In this document: in pieces, positions 45,713 to 57,290 of the stretch
Layout of the letters: each line of letters starts with the position of its first letter
How positions within the stretch are numbered: position 1 is the stretch's first letter
DNA from: Turnera subulata
Lineage: Eukaryota; Streptophyta; Magnoliopsida; Malpighiales; Passifloraceae
Reading direction: 5' to 3'
Length of the DNA: 64,000 bases
Assembly (NCBI GenBank): GCA_028386065.3
Contig: JAKUCV010003604.1
Span: 31,202-95,201 of the forward strand
Position numbers and translations under genes: made by a program
The notes under the pieces: generated by a model
Told to the model about the DNA's origin: nothing
Seen by the model: only the letters and a program-made list of their open reading frames with translations
Database searches by the model: none

Positions 45713-48700
45713 TGGTTCAGATCCCTTATTTTTGGGATACAATAGTGATATGCAAAAAGATGTCTGTCATTCATTTGAACGCTTGTTTCTCATATTCTCT
45801 GATGGGCTTTGCACGGAGCGGCGCCCATTGATGGTCTTTCAGTTTTGATGCGGCATAATCTTTTTTACTTGTATACCCATTCTTTTTTGTGTAGGCTTTT
45901 AAACACAAATGTCGTTGTACATATTGGCAGTTTGCGCATGTTTAAGTACAGTCGAGGAATTCACATAAATATATGTCAATACTCTTTTCTCTTTTTGTGG
46001 TGTTATGTGAACTCATTTAATGTAATTTGGTTTCCCTTATCCTCAATTCATCCTGAATTATGCTTTAGCAAGTCAGTTGAATGGATAACCAAAAACTTGT
46101 CATCTCCTTGGGGGACAAGGCCATAATTTTACTTGTGGGAGTAGAATTATTCAGACACCATTATTGGGAGTGGGGGAGTCATGGTATTCAACAGACAGAA
46201 GGCAAAAATAGCACAGGTACAAATTCTGCAATCTGCATATATAATTTCCCATTAAGTACGGTACAGACTGTTGGTGGGCCTCCCTGCCTGCCTCAGTGCC
46301 ATGGGAGCTCGTGAAAACTTAGCCACGAATCTATGAGGGATCACGACGTTAGGATTATTTGAATGTAACTAAAATGTTCTTTGCTGGTCTGATAATTTGT
46401 TGACTGCTGGTGTGCTGGAGAAATCAATCAGTAGTTATAATTATCATTGGCTGTTGAAAACTTGAAATGCCTCTGGCATTACTAGTTGGTTTCTCGTTAC
46501 TTTTTGAAATCATCGGCTAAAGCTAGAAGCAGGAAAGGAAAAAGAATGGTCATTGTTCCTAGGCTTAGGAATCCTAGTTCAGATGTAAGGAAACAAGTTC
46601 CCTCCTCTCCATTCCTGGTCTGAGAATTATGACATGAATTCATCAATTGTGGCAAAATAAGATGATCTCAATTTTTTCCTCTTTTTCTTGTGGAGAACAG
46701 AGGACGAAGCAAAACTGGAACTTAAGTATCATTGCTCCATGCGAGTACGTGGTCCGCTAGGCACTTGTTGAGGCAAACAAGAGAAGATAGTGGCGCTGAC
46801 CAGCATGGCCCTGTGTGGGCCGATCCATATAATGCACCAAGTTCGGTGGAGGTTCGCTATCAAATTGCATTTTATAGTTTTTCTTCTCTCTGGCTGTGTT
46901 CTCTTTTTTATGGGTTTGGTAAAAACTCTCTCTGTGGTGCGTACGTAGATCAATCTGCCATACGATACGAGGAGGACAATATTTGCGACATGACATGCCA
47001 CTTAAAGAAGTCAGGTGAGGCGGTAATTTTCGACTTATTCAGTCCTCAGGATGCATAGATGCCCATTGATGAAGCATACCGATGGAGCTATTCTTCCATG
47101 TTTCGTCATATTACATCTGGTTTCTGGAATTGGATTGGACTTGACATTGGAATAATATTACGTTAGATTTTCGTGGGAGACATGGGCTTGGAAAAGTGTT
47201 TTTGTCCAGTCTAATGACACAAAAGGTTCGTTATGTCTCATCTCTTTGGTCTCACCCACAGATGGGAGATACAAATCAGTGAATTTCTCAACCTCTATAT
47301 TTCGTTAAATTTGTTAATTCTGATTCTTTACCGTCTCATTTGAATGGATATCTAAAATTCTTTCCAATCTCATTTCTTCCAATAAAACTCTAGATCAAAT
47401 AGTTGATCGAGGTCATTTAACTCCAATTATGAATTAATTCGGCGGTCGGCAAATATATTTTTTAGTATATAAAAAAATTAAAAGTATGAACACTTAGACA
47501 AAGAGTATGATTATGGGTTCGACGCCAAAGGTGGTTATTTGGTAGTTTTTAGGATTCTGATGTACAAAAATAAATAAGATTATGATTTGTAACCAAAAGC
47601 ACAAGAGCATGAACAAAGGCATGGGTAAGCCTAACTTTTCTACTTCCCTAGAATTTTAATTAAACTCCGGATGGCTCTTTATGGGTGTTAGAGGATCACT
47701 GATACTTTCTCCTCTATAAATCAACAAAAAGTGAGAGATTTTCCTTGTTTTTTTTAAATATTTCCAGATAAAAAACGTTTATAGGGTTTGCCTTATAATA
47801 ACTGAGCTACGCTGGTACAACCAGTGCAGTTTTAATGCATTTTACAGTTAGTTGAATACATTGCCAACTGTCTCTTAATGTCAGGGCCTTTGTAAAGTAT
47901 CGTTGTAAATACCTTAGCAGCAACTCTGATATACCCTGAAATGGTAAAATGGCCATTTCTTTTACACATAGGGAAAGCAATAAAACAATAGGAAAAAAGG
48001 ATTTAGGAGAGCACCCCCCCTACTCTCCCCTCACATCGGTAAACGTAAAGCCAAGGCTTCCAACTTTGAAATTGAAAAAATTGTGAGTTTCTCTTTTCTT
48101 TTTCTTTTTTGGGGGTTAAGAAAATTGTTAATTAAGGTTGTTTCCTGCGGTGTCCAAGTCAAGTCTAAATAACAGTGGCAGAGGAATTGTACTGCAAAAG
48201 CTCGTAAACGTCTGAAAAGAACTTCTCTTGAAAAGGATTCGGACTTTTTTTACTGTCATTTCACTTGGATTCCCCAACTTTTCTGATCACTTTTTCTCTT
48301 TTCCTTTCGTCCTTTTACCGTCCTAAGGTTCTCCCTCAAGATTATTGGCATTATTAAATCTTGCTTTGGCATTGGGTAGATCCACTACCAAGTACCACCT
48401 TTTGTTTGCTCCTCTTTATTTGAATTCAACACACAGAATCTTAAACAGGCAACAAAATAATAAAAACGTTACTTGAGGTTTTAAAGCAGTGCTATAAACG
48501 AACCCCGAGCACTTCTATTCCTGCTCTCTCTAATTCTTTCCCTTTGCTTTTCTCTTTCTCTTTCTCTTCCTCTCGGTTGAATAGAGAATCATCATTCATC
48601 AATAGGTTTTCTGTTCTGCAAACATAGGTTTGCAGAGAAGCCATGTGTTAAGGTCTTGCTTCTTTCTAAAGAACCCAAAACCTCAAAAAAGAAAACTCCT

Positions 48701-48848
48701 TTTACTCTTCTTGTTATCTTCTTCCTACGCTCCATATTCTGAAGCTATATACAAACTCCAACCAAAAGACTCAAGAGCAGCTTATCAGGGTTTTTTCAGG
48801 GGCTAAAAGCATTGCACCCACCACTAAAAACACATTCTTTACTCCAAA
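45713..48848. other. intergenic after CTC1 and 5' region of the small membrane-protein gene
   Basis: 45713-47300 is probably CTC1 3' UTR plus an unexplained open stretch (46732-47058, plus) with no recognised family. 47300-48100 is AT-rich with nothing identified. 48480-48848 is CT-rich, as expected for a 5' UTR. Confidence 0.4.
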
Positions 48849-49235
48849 ATGTCAATGCCACAAGGCCAGCAACCACCACCGGTGGCTGTAATTCCTACCA
48901 GTCTTTCAACATCCAGTCAAACCCACGGTTCACTTGGTCCATTCATTGCAGTACTTGTGATGATCATCATCTTAGGCATACTTGCTGTTATAGTAGGGAG
49001 GCTCTGCTCGGGGAGGAGAATCATTGGTCACGGTCATGGTCAGTATGACATGGAGAGTTGGGCAGAGACTAAATGCTCTTCTTGCATTGATGGGAGGATC
49101 ACTCATCCACTTCCCAGGCCTAGTAGTAATAATGTGCATGCCGAGTCAAGTCCAGCTTCATCAACCCAAACCCACCAAGAAACCAAGCAGGAAGAGCCAT
49201 CTCCACAACATCCACCTGGAAATCTTGATTCTTGA
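48849..49235 (+). CDS. small single-pass membrane protein, plant-specific, function unknown
   Basis: Single-exon ORF of 128 residues. A Pro/Gln/Ser/Thr-rich N-terminal segment (about 1-28) leads to one clear membrane helix at about 30-50 (PFIAVLVMIIILGILAVIVG), then a basic, Cys-containing stretch (RLCSGRR) that fits a cytosolic juxtamembrane side. A hydrophilic tail rich in Ser, Pro, Gln and Glu follows, with a CSSC motif near residue 77. Small proteins of this layout are common in plant genomes and mostly unstudied; I do not recognise a named family. A long CT-rich leader with repeated ctttctcttt precedes it, as in many real plant genes. A translated gene is likely because of the helix and composition. 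Confidence 0.7.
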   Translation: MSMPQGQQPPPVAVIPTSLSTSSQTHGSLGPFIAVLVMIIILGILAVIVGRLCSGRRIIGHGHGQYDMESWAETKCSSCIDGRITHPLPRPSSNNVHAESSPASSTQTHQETKQEEPSPQHPPGNLDS

Positions 49236-51819
49236 AAATTTGGTTTTGGTTTTGGTTTTAATTAGGCTGTGTAATCTGACAGATATGCCTCTCTTTTGCT
49301 GACATATGCATATATCATACTGTGCTTCCATGTTTGCTTGCTTTCTTGTTGCTACTAATGGATTATGACCTTTCAAAGCACTTTGGAATGACACATTACT
49401 CATTCGTCACGGGAGGTAACCCATATACTAAAAATTGAATTTGCTTTGGTTTTCGCAGGCCGCAGCTTGCATTTCTTTTCTAATTTCTCTCATCTTTGGA
49501 TTCTGCATTTTTTTTTTTGGATTCCAAATTAACTTTATCATGACAAGGATTGTTTATACATCGATGCTTTAATTTCAAGATCTTACAAGGGTTCCATTTC
49601 TTCGGGGATACATATTTTTTTTTGTTCAAGCATATAAATCAGGGGATACATTATTCCTTTGACTATTAAAAATTCACAAATCAATCATAATAATGCTGTC
49701 TCGACTTGCTTTTTTTTCATTTTTTTAAACATAATAAGCTAATGAAAAGAAGTTTATTGCAATTGGAGTGTAACTAAATTTGTTTGTACGTATCCATTTG
49801 GCAAGAGGAGTTTATCTAATTTTTTTTATATTTTAGCATATCTTCGGCAGGAAAAGTTTGATTGAACAAGCATGGATAAGACGCGTGTGCACCATAGTAC
49901 TAAATGTATCTATCTTTTTAGGGTAGTCTGATCACTGATGTGGATTATAATAAACGGTGCGAGGAAAGTGGATGACAAAAGATAATCCAACTTAGTAATG
50001 ACATATAATATTGTGTTCTCAAATTAGCTATAATCTTACAACATGTAATGTTTTATTTTTAATATTCTCGTTATGTAGTGGCATGCTTGATCTCAGAATG
50101 GTAGGAGAATTGGTTAGTTTTTGGGATTTGATGTAAAAAAAAGTAACAGACCAAAAAAAAAAAATGTAAAAAAAAGTATAAGGTTACGGATAAAGGAGGG
50201 GAGTGAAAGTATTAGCGTTTAACCCTTGGCAGCATGTGAAAAACACAACAAAAACAATGAACAATATGAAATAAATCAACAATTTCTGTATAACTCTACT
50301 TCTGTGTAGCACAATAATACTCTCACGTCTTAGCAAGGGTCTCGTACCCTCAAATTTGAATGCATGTCACGAATTCATTTGAATATGTTACTTTGGAAAC
50401 TCTTGAATTGTAGAAATGATTCTTACTCACAAATTCATGATTTTATTTTTGGATTATTCAGATTTCTAAATTCAGAGATCTTGGGGTCAAAACCAAAATA
50501 AAGTACATGGTGATGACTAATTTTGAGGCTTAAGAATTATGTAGCTTTACTTATTAACAAAGTATGTAGAAATTTTAATTATTACAAAAAAATCGAACCC
50601 GCAACTTGATGGTAAATCCTAAAGTCTTCATGAGAGCTTCAATCCTGCGACATCCTATCCATTCATGCAACCAAATTGTGCTTTGGTAAAAAAAATGCCT
50701 CAAAGCCTAAGATACCTCTTAGTTAACGAGTAAATCTTAATCTTTTATTGGCAAAATTGTTCGAATCGTTGGTTTCTCTCTTTTATTTTTGTTCCTTTTC
50801 CACTGCAAGACATTTTAGGTTTGGGTTTCAATAACTTTTGGCATGAAACCCTGATGGTGATGATGGTTGGCCAGAAGATTCGCCGCGAAGATGGTAAAGC
50901 TGCAATGTTTAGGTGGAAAAACAATATGATGATGTAGACGTAGCGCTGAGGGGAAATATGGAAAAGTACAATCCACAATTTGTTTCTTACTTAATTTTAT
51001 ATAACAGGTTCCAATTCACATCCACATCCACTACATGTATATTCATTCTTCATTCCAAAATTGAAGGCATTTAATTTGAATTAAATGTAAGTGTAATCCA
51101 ATTCAGCATCTGGGTATTTATCGAAATTTATTGATATTCCGATCAAAAAAAATTTATTAATATTAAATATATAATATTGTTACCAAAAAAAAAAAAGAAC
51201 AAATAAGGGGAAATCAGAACCATGTGATGGGGAGTCGCTTTGCTAATAATGAAAGGTAATGGTCCCGTATCTATTATGTTCAGAGTCCAGACGCATATCT
51301 CGCTGGATTCCAACGTCAGGTTACATTTTTGTACAAACAAGAACTGTATCTGCTTGTGTTCACAGACAACCTTCAACTACCATGTAAGGTACAGTAAGAC
51401 TTTGGTCATAAAAACTGAAGTAAAAGGCCAAGTTAGACTTTAGCTTGCACTCTTTAACTCTGCTTTTAATTTTTAAATGACTGATTGGTGTTAGATGCCT
51501 AAACATGCATGCAAAAACTTTGAACCCTTAATAAACTCTTGGTTGTATAGCCCAAGTTAAGAATTGCGTGTGTGAGTAGAGCTGGCTGAGCAAGAATTGC
51601 AGGTGTTTAGGTTGAATTACTAAGACCCTACAGATACATTAGCATTGGTAAATGCTAACGAGCAGAACATTAAGTAAAATAGCAAACTGTATAAACCGTC
51701 TAATTAAGATAAAGTAAAGCAAGTATCCTACAATAGTCAATATGTAGTCCAAATCCCTGTTTAGACATCAACCCGAATGCACAAGGATGCCAACTTATCT
51801 GATCTGTTCCAAAACTCAA
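49236..51819. other. intergenic
   Basis: AT-rich, no coding region supported. Near 50590-50690 a reverse box-B-like sequence (gcgggttcgat on the minus strand) hints at a decayed SINE, without a convincing box A or target repeats. Confidence 0.4.
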
Positions 51820-53601
51820 TCAGGGTTTTGTACTTTCAGGACGTTTCATTTTGAGTAGATGAGAGACGCCAGCAACTACATGTAGCCGACTGCTTGGAAC
51901 ACCCGTCTTGGCCAGTGCATTCCCATTTTTGTCCAACAGTATAAAGCAAGGTACATATTTTATGTCATAGTGAAGGAGCTGCAGACATGAATGTAAAATT
52001 AGCTCAAGCATCATATCAAATTTAGTCCGATTCATCTACTTCACGCTATGCAGGAATAATATGATAATAACCAATGATGCTTGCTAAAGGGTGTTTTACT
52101 AATTTCAGGCTGCATATGTCACCAAAGCAACTTTCCAGTTGCAGGACCAAACAAGTTTAAAACAGCAGTCTTGTCTTTCAAAGCGAGGGAGCACACAAAC
52201 AAACATCAAGGGATTGTGATAGCAAGCTAATCCCTAAAAGTAAATGAAATGCAAAGTTGTGACAATTTTTTCTTTGATTACTGGCAAACACTTTGACTAG
52301 ATCCAAAGGAACAACCCTGCCTAAGGCAGAAAAATGGTAAAAGATTTTCATCCTTCAAGTCACTTCTTGCACCCGGGCATCATTAATGTCAACCATTGAT
52401 GTCAAGCTTACTCATCTTCAGATACCCTTTTCTTATTGCACAGTATATGAGGCACACAGATGCGTACATTTGATGAACCTGACTTCAGCAACTTTATGTC
52501 GCATGAAGTAGATCACAGTACTTTGAATCACTCAGTTTGAAGGACAACAGTTGATGTACAAATGAGCAGGACAAACCTCTACGCCTAATAAAAGAGTGAT
52601 AATACCAACTACAATGAGGATATGGGTGATTTTATGGTGCACGCAACATGAACTTATAACAAACACAACTTGGAAAAGGTATATTGGACCAATGTCTTGC
52701 ACCTATGCCGCACTATGAGGTGTGCAAACAACAAAAATTTTCTGCAAGATAACATCAAAATGGTAGTTTGAAACTACAGTATCCTAACAGCAAGATCTCA
52801 TAAATCATACTACCATTTGCTTGACTGCAGCGAATGTTCTTCTGCATGCCAGTACATAGGAAAGGAATAGAATAAATAATGCAAAGATTGAAAGAAAAAT
52901 AGCTAATATTTTACTGGTTAAATCATTATTTTTTCAGTTCACACAACCACAAAGCATCTGCAACAATTAAGAAGCTCTCAATCCCAACAATTCCAACATA
53001 AAAGAATCAAACCATCTTTATTGTTGCTCACATCATTACCAACTGCAGCAACAGGAGAAATCCCAAACCCCCTAAAACTTTGCAGACTCCAACAGTAGAG
53101 GAAAATAAAAGAAAGACGCAAGAAGAATACCTCAGGCAGCCACTTCTCATTCTCTGAATCAGCCATGACAATATTGAGCCAGCTCGAGTTCCTACCCTCT
53201 ACCTCCGATACAAAATTAAACAAAGAGTTGCACAGCCTGCATTTGGGAGAGTAGAACTCAAGCACCGTAGCTTCCTTTCCACTTGCGAGTGCCGAGGCAA
53301 AGGCTCTTTGCTCTGACTCTCCTTGGTCTACAGGGGTCAGGACCTTTCTCCGGGACTTCAAGCCATTCGGCTTACCCGTTCCATCGACCAATTTGATAGG
53401 GTTTAAGGCATTGAGCCAAGAATTTGAGTTATTAGATAATGAATTGAAGGAATTGAAAGCAATGGACCCAAGGGTTTGCAATGATCTGAAAAGCCAAGGA
53501 GCTTCAAAGGTGCAAGAACTACTAGTCTTAGGTTGCTGATCAGCATCCCATGGCCATTTCAGGCAAAATAATGGTTCTTTACGAACAGGAGTAATCTTCA
53601 T
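51820..53601 (-). CDS. thioredoxin-fold protein with CRLC active site
   Basis: Two exons inferred, 53601-53131 and 51978-51820, joined in phase 0 over a 1.15 kb intron, giving 209 residues. The start is the ATG at 53601. The N-terminal 90 residues are Ser/Asn-rich without a known domain and may be an organelle transit region. Residues about 95-205 have the thioredoxin pattern: [15 protein letters not shown] (CxxC at 121-124), a helix, [12 protein letters not shown], then a cis-proline strand [12 protein letters not shown] and [13 protein letters not shown]. It is presumably a plastid or mitochondrial redox protein. CRLC differs from the classical CGPC, so redox potential and partner are open. 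The exact subfamily is not recognised. Confidence 0.8.
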
Positions 53602-54279
53602 TCCCACTTTCTCCTACACATAAACCCAATTCACTCTCCCACTTTGAATAAACAATGACCCTCTGGAGTGAACTACGACAGGTAAATATGCTGCAAAAGA
53701 TTAACACAAACTCAGAACAATGTCATCCCTCCAAAGGTACAAGCTTTTCGAAATTCCCAATCCAATAATCTGAAGGCCGAAACATCCATGATTCGTAAAA
53801 AAAAGTAAAACTTGGTTGTGGGAATTAAACAAACAGGCAAAGCACAAGAGTGAGTTAAAATAGTTTTGAGGAGCAAAATATTTAACACGAGATTACATGT
53901 TGTTATCAAGTAGTGTGCTTCTACTTTAGACAGAACATACCTCTCCTGAGTTGCGCGGGCGCGAGGGAGAGAGAGTTAAATCAGACAGCAAACCGAACAA
54001 GATTGTCGAGACAAAAAGTAGAAAAACTAAACAAAACCTTTTTAACTGTTAAGACTTAAGAGCTGTGCAGTTTGGGCTTGGCTCTTTCGCTTGAGTCCAG
54101 AAACGATAATTAAGGCTGGTTATATTGTAGGGTTTTGGCATTTTGGGCTACCCCTAGTGACTTAGATTTTTATATTGGCCTGCCCCAACTGGTGACCACT
54201 CCCCCTAATGAACTAGAAAAACTTTCATTAGTTACAAGGAAGAAAAATGTCCACTGTAACGTTCATTATGAACCTGATT
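53602..54279. other. 5' flank of thioredoxin-fold gene
   Basis: Probably 5' UTR and promoter. No further coding exon recognised. Confidence 0.4.
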
Positions 54280-54855
54280 TTTTTTTTGAGAATCAAATTT
54301 ATTTCTCATTGCATAAACTGAGTTAGGGAGACCCTAACAAAAGAGTACATTGGTAAAACCAATCAACAGCAAAGCATACACCTTTTACAAAAGAAATTCA
54401 ACTGGCATTAGAAGATGGCAAAAATTTAATACCCCAGTAGGAGCATAATTGTTGTAATTCTAAAGGAAGAGAGCGCAACTTGAGATTTGATAAACTGCAG
54501 AAGCGTAGCTTTAATTCACAACAGATATCAGCAACAATTGCTTCAACAGAGCGCGAATGATGATTATGGAATCTGGCATTTCGTTCTCGCCACAAGCGAT
54601 AAATGGATGCGCACCAGGCTAACCTTGATACTCTTCTTCTACAGGTGCTGCTTTGCCCAAAGAAATTCAGAATTCCAAGAGAGAACAACTCTGTCCACAT
54701 TACATAGTTTTAGCATTCGGGACCAAACATCAGCAACAAAATGACATTCAAAGAATAAATGATCTCGAGTTTCATCAACTTGCGAGCAGAGGAGACATGT
54801 TGCATCAGATAACACCCCCAGCCATTCCACCGAGTCTAAGTAAGAGGTCAAGGGT
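54280..54855 (-). mobile_element. 5'-truncated LINE (L1) 3' fragment with reverse-transcriptase zinc-binding domain
   Basis: The minus strand encodes, in two frames, the C-terminus of a plant LINE ORF2: CLLCSQVDETRDHLFFECHF (zinc-binding domain zf-RVT, with CxxC and HxxxxC) at 54851-54639, then RLAWCASIYRLWRERNARF at 54700-54398. A frameshift separates them near 54650. A run of T on the plus strand (about 54279-54288) is the poly(A) tail in the element's sense. The 5' truncation is typical of L1 insertions. Target duplications were not identified. Confidence 0.8.
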
Positions 54856-55272
54856 GGAGCTGTTGGGGGTTCGATTTGGGAATTTAGGTTGGGGAATCAA
54901 GGCGTTAGGAGCTCTAAAAAAATTATTAAAATGGAGTATGTGAAGAAGGGAGTGTTTTGGTTTTATTGCCAGGATTCCATCATCAAACGAAACAAGAAAA
55001 AGATAGGAATAAGGCTTGGCTTAAAAGATTAAAAAAACGTCTTTCCAATAATAATAAAAAATAAAGATTAATAAAAGCAACTAATAGATACATGGTTCGT
55101 ATGAACCATCAGTAGAAGGGAAAGAAAGAAAAAAGGTACCAAAACTGGCAAACGATCAAGAAAAATAACCAAAAAAACATACATTGTCCGCCCAACTTAA
55201 AGCCACTCATATAAACCTACAATCAATTCTATCAATTGGACATGAATGGAACAATTATCTCAAATTCAGCTG
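54856..55272. other. intergenic
   Basis: AT-rich; nothing recognised. Confidence 0.4.
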
Positions 55273-56160
55273 CTACCGAGATTTACAACCAACATCCGGG
55301 CAGAACCAGTGGCAGACTGAGTTAGGGATTTTCTTCGGCTTCGTGGCTTGAAAGCTTCTGCTTTCCACATTGTATATGCGCAGCCCCGAATCAGAAAACA
55401 AATAAATGCATCCTGTAGCAGCAGGATTTCCACTCGCTTCCACACATGTGGAACCATATCGAGCCAAGAAAATTGCATGGTTTCCCAGGCTTTTCACCAC
55501 AGTCCACTCTCTTTTGCACCAATCCAACCTGAACACCTCAAAACCACTTGCCAATCGTCCATCACCATCGTCACAGGCAGGAACCAATACCACCATCAAC
55601 AAATCCCCATTGCTTGACTTAACCAAATACTTCTCCCTCGACTTGTGCACGTCTTCCCTTTGTACTTTAACTCGAGTTCGTTTTATTACTTCCGGAGAAG
55701 AGCTGAAGCTGAGCTGCATAATCCCGCTCCCTTGTCCGTACAACCCACAAAACCCATCCCTGTAAGGAATCATGTCTTACAACGAGAATTTATTGACCGG
55801 CCCAACAAATCGCTTCCACGTCTTGACATCTCGTCTCCAAAACGCATAAGAATGATCTTCTCCGGATTGAGATGAACCGCGTTTTATCGCCAAAACGACG
55901 CAGTCTTTGTTAGAAAGACTCGATGATAGTAGGAAGCTCGGTGAGTAGGGTATCGCAGGAAGTGTAAGGTTAATGCACAAAAACGGATTATAAAGATTGA
56001 CATGCAATGGAGTACTTATCAAGTTAGGTTTGATCAAGTTATCAGTTACCAGCCATCACTGAGAGGAGGAAGCCAAGCGGTCGTCTTGATGATTAGACCC
56101 GACAATAGTCACTGCAGTGGTTCTTGCATTAATTGGATGACCAAAAACACTAACGATTGT
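55273..56160 (-). pseudogene. F-box/beta-propeller gene, C-terminal part, disrupted
   Basis: Minus-strand DUF295/KIB-type beta-propeller, continuing the reading frame of 63884-63667 across the retrotransposon. Blocks seen: WLVTDN after an SSSQ, VNLYNPFLCINLTLP, SYAFWRRDVKTWKRF, DGFCGLYGQGSGIMQL, VFRLDWCKREWTVVKSLG, GCIYLFSDSGLRIYNV. Two in-frame stops are present: TGA at 56056-56058, where the family normally has Gly before WLV, and TAA at 55777-55779. The coding length without the insertion would be 1101 nt (367 codons), normal for the family. It is non-functional as it stands. Confidence 0.88.
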
Positions 56161-56414
56161 TGATATATTTACTCTACCCGCCGGTCCCACTACCAGGAGA
56201 GCCCAGGGCCGAAGACAGAGTCAAAGCCCAACGAGCCCAACTCGACCGAGAAGTCCGCCTTTGAGACTCCCGGACTATAAATACCCTTTAAGCCCGTTTA
56301 TTCCATATGGTGTAATCTAAGATAGCTAGGCTCGAGCGCTATTCACGCCCCCTTTTCTCTATAAACCCCAAGAACATCAATAAAATACATACCCCCTATT
56401 TTTAGATTACATCA
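56161..56414 (+). repeat. 5' LTR (254 bp)
   Basis: TG...CA ended. By eye it differs from the 3' LTR at 14 of about 245 aligned bases plus one 9-bp gap, mostly transitions. Contains a TATA-like ctataaata (about 56275-56283) and a possible poly(A) signal aataaaata near 56380. Confidence 0.9.
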
Positions 56415-56415
56415 G

Positions 56416-56434
56416 TGGCGACTCCACTGGGGAC
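56416..56434 (+). promoter_or_regulatory. primer binding site
   Basis: tggcgactccactggggac begins one base after the LTR end. The opening TGG pairs with a tRNA 3' CCA. I recall this site from Tat/Ogre-type elements, assigned to an Arg tRNA; the tRNA identity was not checked. Confidence 0.7.
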
Positions 56435-56699
56435 GACGATCGATTCACGGTTTAACACCGTTCAATCCGCCATCCCCTTTCAATCAAACAACAACAGCAA
56501 ACAATGAAGAAAATCCAACATTCTGCACATAAAAAACAATGGAACCAACCCGTGCGAAGAGCAACAATCTAAAGACGAACAGATTTATGCGCACAAACAA
56601 CGGATCCAGGAAATCAAGCAACAAAACCGAGCCAAAATAAAACGGATCTTATAGATCCGAACAGATCCAACAACGCGACAAAAAAAAATGAATAAACAG

Positions 56700-57290
56700 A
56701 AATTACAGGTAGGCGGGGAGAGGAGAAGACCCGGGTCTGCCCGGATCCGGTCAGGTTCAAGATGGATCCATCCCGATCCATCGAGGCCCTCAAGAGTTGC
56801 TCCCAAACGCGCCTCCGTCGGAGCCCACACCGTCACCGCCATGCCTCGCCGAAGATAGGTGGAACAGAGGAGGGCTGGAAGACCCGAGACGAATCCGCCA
56901 AGATTCGAACAGAACGGAGACGGATCTGCCCCGATCCACCGAGGACCCAAGAGATGCTCCCCTACGCGCCGTAGCCATCGCGTTCTTTTAGGCCGACAAC
57001 AACCCACGCCGGCGCTTCCAGGTGGAGGAGCTGCTGCTAACAGCCCCTGTCGCAGTCCCTGTTCGTGCGAGGACCACCGGACGCACCCTCGACCCGCCTC
57101 TTCTCTGCTCACCGTGAAAGAGCAGCACCGCACCGGAGCTGGACGCCATGGTGGAGAGCGCCTCCAACGAGGGCAGTAGCTGGTGATTTGGAGGAGAGGA
57201 GGAGGAGACTCGGGAAAAAAAAAAGAAAAGAAAGAGAAGAGGAAGAAAAGAAAAGGAAGAGAAAACGCGTGGAGGAGAAAGGAAAAAGAA
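56700..57290 (-). other. GC-rich, exon-like block with purine tract inside the retrotransposon
   Basis: GC-rich sequence open in several frames, ending in an A/G-only tract (57210-57290). Its make-up recalls the GC-rich blocks in the LTRs at 2225, 8860 and 13918, but no shared sequence was seen. The minus strand has a small gene-like start (MASSSGAVLLFHGEQRRG at about 57151) with no recognised family. Confidence 0.35.

Noticed and set aside
46732..47058. 108-residue plus-strand ORF after CTC1
   Set aside because: No family recognised and no clear splice link; noted only as a possible alternative CTC1 end.
50590..50700. Possible third SINE on the minus strand
   Set aside because: Box-B-like match only, no target repeats.
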